From: Rhodobacterales bacterium RIFCSPHIGHO2_02_FULL_62_130
GTDB taxonomy: Bacteria; Pseudomonadota; Alphaproteobacteria; Rhodobacterales; Rhodobacteraceae
DNA: 64,000 bases
Assembly (NCBI GenBank): GCA_001828855.1
Contig: MHZT01000006.1
Span: 186,001-250,000, forward strand
Reading direction: 5' to 3'
Of this stretch, positions 60,655 through 64,000 are shown piece by piece (position 1 is the first letter of the stretch; every line of letters begins with the position of its first letter). The notes under the pieces were generated by a model. That model saw only the letters and a list, made by a program, of their open reading frames with translations. It ran no database searches and had not been told where the DNA came from. The position numbers were made by a program, and so were the translations under genes.

Positions 60655-60674
60655 GGGCCGGATCGCTCCGGCCC
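60655..60674 (-). terminator. Terminator of preA
   Basis: GGGCCGGA-TCGC-TCCGGCCC, read on the minus strand just after the preA stop and followed by TTTTTCCC: a classical rho-independent terminator. Confidence 0.85.
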
Positions 60675-60680
60675 ATTTGC

Positions 60681-61982
60681 TTATTCTGCTGCCGTCACCG
60701 ACGGGTTATTCGGGTGCGTCGTCCAGTTGGCGTAATCGCCGACCTTGCGCTGGGTGCGTTCATCCAGCGCACCTTTGGGCAGTTCCACCATGGTGATGCA
60801 ATTCTCGACAGGGCAGACATTGACGCACAGGTTACAGGCCACACACTCATCATCCTTGACGGTGAAGGTGCGCTCGTCCGACATCGCAATCGCCTGATGG
60901 CTGGTATCCTCGCAGGCCGCATAGCAGCGCCCGCATTTGATACAGTCATCCTGACTGATATGCGCCTTGGTGACGTAATTCAGGTTCAGGAATTGCCAGT
61001 CGGTGACATTCGGCACCGCACGGCCCACCAGTTCGGCGGTGCTGGTGAAGCCCTTTTCATCCATATACTCCGACAGGCCCGAGATCATTTCCTGCACGAT
61101 CTTGAAACCATAGGTCATGGCCGCCGTGCAGACCTGCACATTGCCTGCCCCCAGCGCCATAAATTCAGCCGCGTCGCGCCATGTGGTAACACCGCCGATG
61201 CCCGAGATTGGCAGCCCTTGGGTGTCACGCCCCCGCGCGATTTCAGCCACCATGTTCAAGGCAATGGGCTTCACCGCAGGGCCACAATAACCGCCGTGGG
61301 TGCCTTTTCCGTCGATCATCGGTTCGGGACTGAAGGTATCAAGATTCACCGATGTGATCGAGTTGATGGTGTTGATCAACGAAACCGCATCTGCCCCGCC
61401 GCGTTTCGCAGCCTCGGCGGGTTTGCGGATATTGCTGATGTTCGGGGTCAGTTTCACGATACAGGGCATGCGCGAGTGCTTTTTGACCCAGCGCGTGACC
61501 ATTTCGATATATTCCGGCACTTGGCCCACGGCCGAACCCATACCGCGTTCGGCCATCCCATGCGGGCAGCCGAAGTTCAACTCCACCCCGTCAGCCTCGG
61601 TATCCTCGATGCGGTGCAGGATGTCTTTCCACGAATCCTCGTCGCAAGGCACCATCAGGCTGATGACCAGCGCGCGGTCGCGCCATTTGCGTTTGACCTC
61701 CTTGATCTCGTCAAGGTTCACCTGCAGCGGGCGGTCGGTAATCAGTTCGATGTTGTTCAGCCCCAGCAGGCGGCGGTCGGCGCCCCAGATCGCGCCATAG
61801 CGCGGGCCCGAGACGTTCACCACCGGCGGGCCTTCCGACCCCAGCGTTTTCCACACAACGCCGCCCCAGCCCGCCTCAAACGCGCGCTCGACGTTGTATT
61901 TCTTGTCCGTAGGCGGAGCCGAAGCCAGCCAGAACGGGTTGGGGGATTTGATGCCGATGAAAGTGGTTGTCAGATTTGCCAT
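60681..61982 (-). CDS. preA: NAD-dependent dihydropyrimidine dehydrogenase, subunit PreA
   Basis: A 433-residue protein with a dihydroorotate-dehydrogenase-like FMN barrel (N-terminal 320 residues, with LNFGCPHGMAERGMGSAVGQ) and two C-terminal 4Fe-4S motifs, CIKCGRCYAACEDTSHQ and CVACNLCVNVCPVENC. With PreT it reduces uracil and thymine to the dihydro forms, the first step of reductive pyrimidine breakdown. GGAG lies upstream of the ATG, within the family C repeat junction. It is followed by a strong terminator. Confidence 0.97.
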   Translation of the reverse strand: MANLTTTFIGIKSPNPFWLASAPPTDKKYNVERAFEAGWGGVVWKTLGSEGPPVVNVSGPRYGAIWGADRRLLGLNNIELITDRPLQVNLDEIKEVKRKWRDRALVISLMVPCDEDSWKDILHRIEDTEADGVELNFGCPHGMAERGMGSAVGQVPEYIEMVTRWVKKHSRMPCIVKLTPNISNIRKPAEAAKRGGADAVSLINTINSITSVNLDTFSPEPMIDGKGTHGGYCGPAVKPIALNMVAEIARGRDTQGLPISGIGGVTTWRDAAEFMALGAGNVQVCTAAMTYGFKIVQEMISGLSEYMDEKGFTSTAELVGRAVPNVTDWQFLNLNYVTKAHISQDDCIKCGRCYAACEDTSHQAIAMSDERTFTVKDDECVACNLCVNVCPVENCITMVELPKGALDERTQRKVGDYANWTTHPNNPSVTAAE

Positions 61983-61994
61983 GTGTCTATCTCC

Positions 61995-62016
61995 GTAGGT
62001 CGGGGTTTACCCCGAC
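61995..62016. repeat. Family C palindromic repeat in the preT-preA junction
   Basis: GTAGGTCGGGGTTTACCCC, continuing GAC, identical in sequence to the copy at 55707-55728. It overlaps the last codons and stop of preT (stop 62007-62009) and lies 12 bp before the preA ATG. Confidence 0.8.
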
Positions 62017-63350
62017 ACCCCCATCAGGCTTGCGTGAATGTCCTCGGCAGCATCGCGCCCCTGCGCCACGGCGGTGACGGTCAGATCCTCGCCGCCCGAG
62101 GCGCAATCGCCCCCCGCCCAGATGCCGGCAACGCTGGTGCGCCCCGCGCCGGTGGTGGCGATCTTTCCGCCCGTCACCGTCAGGCCTTCCGGCGCGCCAG
62201 TCAGGGTCTGGCCGATTGCCTTCAAAAGTTGATCCGCCTTCAACCGGAAGGTCTGGCCGGTGGTTTTCAGCCCGTCAGGACCGTCCTCGGTATAGGCGAA
62301 CTCTACTTCAGCCACCGCACCATCCCCATGCACAGCCACGGGCGCTGCGTTGGTGACAATGCGTACGCCCGCGCTGGTGGCGTGGTCCTGCTCATAGCCA
62401 GAGGCGCTCATCTTGCCCTGTTCGCGGCGGTAGACGATGGTGACGTTCTGTGCGCCCAGCAGCTTTGATTGCACGGCGGCGTCCACCGCAGTCATGCCGC
62501 CGCCGATAACCACCACATCACGCCCCACGGGAAGCGATGACTTATCAACAGCTTGGCGCAGGTCGGCAATGAAATCGACCGCGTTGCGGACGCCTGCCAA
62601 ATCCTCGCCCGCAGCGCGCAGCGCGTTGACACCCGCCAGCCCCATGCCAAGGAACACCGCGTCATGCGTGGCCTTCAGGTCCGCCAGCGAGACATCCCGC
62701 CCCAGCGCCACGCCGTTCTTCACCGTGATGCCACCGATTTTCAGCAGCCAGTCCACCTCGGCTTGGGCAAAGCCATCGGGCGCCTTGTAGGTTGCGATGC
62801 CGAATTCGTTCAATCCGCCGGGCTTGGGGCGCGCGTCATAGATCACCACGTCATGGCCCTTCATCGCCAGACGGTGTGCGGCGGCAAGGCCCGCAGGCCC
62901 CGCCCCCACCACGGCCACCGATTTGCCGGTCGCGGCGGCGCGGGTAAAGGGATGCACACCCTTGGCCATCAGCGTGTCGGTGGCAAAGCGCTGGAGGCGG
63001 CCAATTTCAACCGGCTTGCCTTCAGCCGTTTCGCGCACGCAGGCCTCTTCGCACAGTTGCTCGGTCGGGCAGACGCGGGCGCACATGCCGCCAAGGATAT
63101 TCTGGGCAAAGATCGTTTTGGCCGCCGCATCGGGCGTGCCGGTCGCAATCTGGCGGATGAACAGCGGAATGTCGATCGAGGTCGGGCAAGCCGTCATGCA
63201 GGGCGCGTCGTGGCAGAAATAGCAGCGGTCGGCGGCGACACGCGCCTCGTGCCGATCCAGCGGCGGCTGCACATCGGTGAAATTGTCATGGTAGACATGC
63301 GGGGCAAGGCGATGCGCCACCACGCCGGGGGTAAGCGGGCTGTTGGACAA
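62007..63350 (-). CDS. preT: Dihydropyrimidine dehydrogenase, NAD(P)-binding subunit PreT
   Basis: A 447-residue oxidoreductase of the glutamate-synthase small-subunit type. N-terminal cysteine clusters (CYFCHDAPCMTACPTSIDIP, then CARVCPTEQLCEEAC) bind 4Fe-4S clusters, and two dinucleotide motifs (VGAGPAGLAAAHRLAMKG and VIGGGMTAVDAA) bind FAD and NAD(P). It passes electrons from NADH to PreA. The stop lies in a family C repeat. It is first in the preT-preA unit. Confidence 0.96.
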   Translation of the reverse strand: MSNSPLTPGVVAHRLAPHVYHDNFTDVQPPLDRHEARVAADRCYFCHDAPCMTACPTSIDIPLFIRQIATGTPDAAAKTIFAQNILGGMCARVCPTEQLCEEACVRETAEGKPVEIGRLQRFATDTLMAKGVHPFTRAAATGKSVAVVGAGPAGLAAAHRLAMKGHDVVIYDARPKPGGLNEFGIATYKAPDGFAQAEVDWLLKIGGITVKNGVALGRDVSLADLKATHDAVFLGMGLAGVNALRAAGEDLAGVRNAVDFIADLRQAVDKSSLPVGRDVVVIGGGMTAVDAAVQSKLLGAQNVTIVYRREQGKMSASGYEQDHATSAGVRIVTNAAPVAVHGDGAVAEVEFAYTEDGPDGLKTTGQTFRLKADQLLKAIGQTLTGAPEGLTVTGGKIATTGAGRTSVAGIWAGGDCASGGEDLTVTAVAQGRDAAEDIHASLMGVSG

Positions 63351-63572
63351 GGCAGGAACCTCCGTTAGATTATCATTATTGAAAATCAGGCTGCCACAGG
63401 TCTATTTTTTTATCAAACGGTAAATTTTGACACCGCGATGATTTTTGTCCGCGCTTTGGCAGGCGCTAACGCTTGGGCTTTTCACCCCCGCCCCCGTCGC
63501 GTATAAGGGTCCACCAAGGCTTGGGTCCGGCCCACCCGGCCCGCAAAAGCAATGACGCCAACAGAGGACGGC
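63351..63572. other. Divergent intergenic region between preT and accB
   Basis: About 220 bp with no gene. The left half next to preT is A/T-rich (a T7 tract at 63404-63410 region and TAATGATAAT-like sequence) and is a plausible promoter zone for preT. The right half is GC-rich and leads to the accB ribosome-binding site AGAGGACGGC. No RutR-type TGACC-N4-GGTCA palindrome is seen here. Confidence 0.5.
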
Positions 63573-64000
63573 ATGAGCAAACATTCCCCAGACGCAGACG
63601 TGGCCTTCATTTCCGCGCTCGCTGAACTGCTGAACAAGAATGACCTGACCGAGCTTTCGGTCAAACGCGAATATGGCGAAGACGACAGCCTTGAAGTGCG
63701 TGTGGTCAAGCAATCCAATATCGTGCAGATGGCCGCAGCCGCGCCCGTGCACTACGCCGCAGCGCCCGTCGCTGCTGCCGTGGCACCTGCCGCCGCCGCT
63801 GCCCCTGCCGCACCGGAAGATCCGGCGCAGCATCCGGGCGCTGTGACCTCGCCGATGGTCGGCACCTGCTATATGTCCGCCGAACCGGGGGCTGCGCCCT
63901 TTGTTACGGTGGGGGCGACCGTTACCGAAGGTCAGACCGTTCTGATCATCGAGGCGATGAAAACGATGAACCACATCCCCGCCCCGCGCGCAGGCACGGT
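63573..64000 (+). CDS. accB: Biotin carboxyl carrier protein of acetyl-CoA carboxylase, N-terminal part (cut by window edge)
   Basis: The visible 142 residues are the beginning of AccB. The N-terminal domain (MSKHSPDADVAFISALAELL, then KNDLTELSVKREYGEDD) is followed by an alanine/proline-rich linker (about 60-85) and the biotinyl domain with GAVTSPMVGTCYMSAEPGA and the biotin lysine in IEAMKTMN. The gene runs off the right end of the window, so the C-terminus is missing. AGAGGACGG precedes the ATG. It starts malonyl-CoA synthesis in the cytosol. Confidence 0.95.
   Translation, partial: MSKHSPDADVAFISALAELLNKNDLTELSVKREYGEDDSLEVRVVKQSNIVQMAAAAPVHYAAAPVAAAVAPAAAAAPAAPEDPAQHPGAVTSPMVGTCYMSAEPGAAPFVTVGATVTEGQTVLIIEAMKTMNHIPAPRAGT

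Noticed and set aside
63351-63572. RutR operator upstream of preT
   Set aside because: No TGACC-N4-GGTCA palindrome is present; direct RutR control of preT-preA is not supported by sequence.
1-64000. CRISPR array or phage/IS genes
   Set aside because: No regularly spaced direct repeats with unique spacers, and no transposase, integrase or phage structural gene was seen in the translations; the repeats present are palindromic and dispersed.

Overview
The window is about 64 kb of GC-rich (roughly 63-66% by eye) chromosomal DNA from an alphaproteobacterium, most likely a Rhodobacterales/Paracoccaceae member. This rests on gene content and order: alr-MlaEF-PqiA-radA-cvpA-purF, GapR/DUF2312, RutR-type TetR proteins, an ScfR/RamB-type regulator, MttB-superfamily methyltransferase beside dimethylglycine dehydrogenase fusions, and a characteristic dispersed intergenic element with an AAATA(C/T)(T/C)CC core. 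No plasmid, phage, IS or CRISPR genes are visible. Both window ends cut a gene: the C-terminal part of alanine racemase on the left and the N-terminal part of accB on the right.

Layout. 1-7.2 kb: housekeeping block on the plus strand (alr fragment, MlaE/MlaF lipid ABC pair, unknown protein, PqiA-like, radA, cvpA, purF, DUF1801). 7.3-9.1 kb: an SDR and a transsulfuration-family PLP enzyme, convergent. 9.2-19.1 kb: a minus-strand catabolic operon (two DMGDH/GcvT-type fusion oxidoreductases, a zinc-type alcohol dehydrogenase, a non-pyrrolysine MttB-family methyltransferase, an aldehyde dehydrogenase and a 3-hydroxyisobutyrate-dehydrogenase-like enzyme) with a divergent LysR regulator. It looks like a one-carbon/methylated-amine (betaine-like) degradation pathway whose substrate is not evident. 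20.1-29.8 kb: histidine utilisation, divergent from one regulated intergenic region: hutF-hutC leftward, hutI-hutH-CoA transferase-acyl-CoA dehydrogenase-hutU-flavin reductase rightward.

29.8-40 kb: a mixed region with a PHP hydrolase, a BigR/SqrR-like ArsR regulator, an SDR, metY, a low-GC orphan membrane protein abutting tRNA-Thr(UGU), a fused ferric-type ABC permease without partners, gapR, a FadJ-like protein with a degraded dehydrogenase half, and a DksA-like zinc finger pair. 40.1-42.3 kb: a sulfide/persulfide module (persulfide dioxygenase, YeeE/YedE transporter, and a fusion of YeeE-like membrane domain with a DUF442 sulfurtransferase) behind a candidate FNR box and a candidate persulfide-sensor operator. 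42.3-48 kb: FliM-like SpoA protein, symporter-sensor kinase, small membrane protein, receiver-only response regulator and an ScfR-type regulator.

48-63.4 kb: reductive pyrimidine degradation. PreT-PreA (dihydropyrimidine dehydrogenase), dihydropyrimidinase and a ureidopropionase-type amidohydrolase give the full three-step path. An ABC transporter of the NMT1/THI5 type lies in the same operon, and two RutR-like TetR regulators flank the region. Two palindromes that match the known E. coli RutR half-sites sit in the divergent promoter. Interspersed genes include UPF0303, a cupin, kup, an LLM oxidoreductase and a small conserved protein. accB begins at the right edge.

Three families of intergenic palindromic repeats are scattered through the window, often at gene 3' ends and sometimes supplying the stop codon. 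Functions are assigned from recognisable motifs and context; no searches were run.
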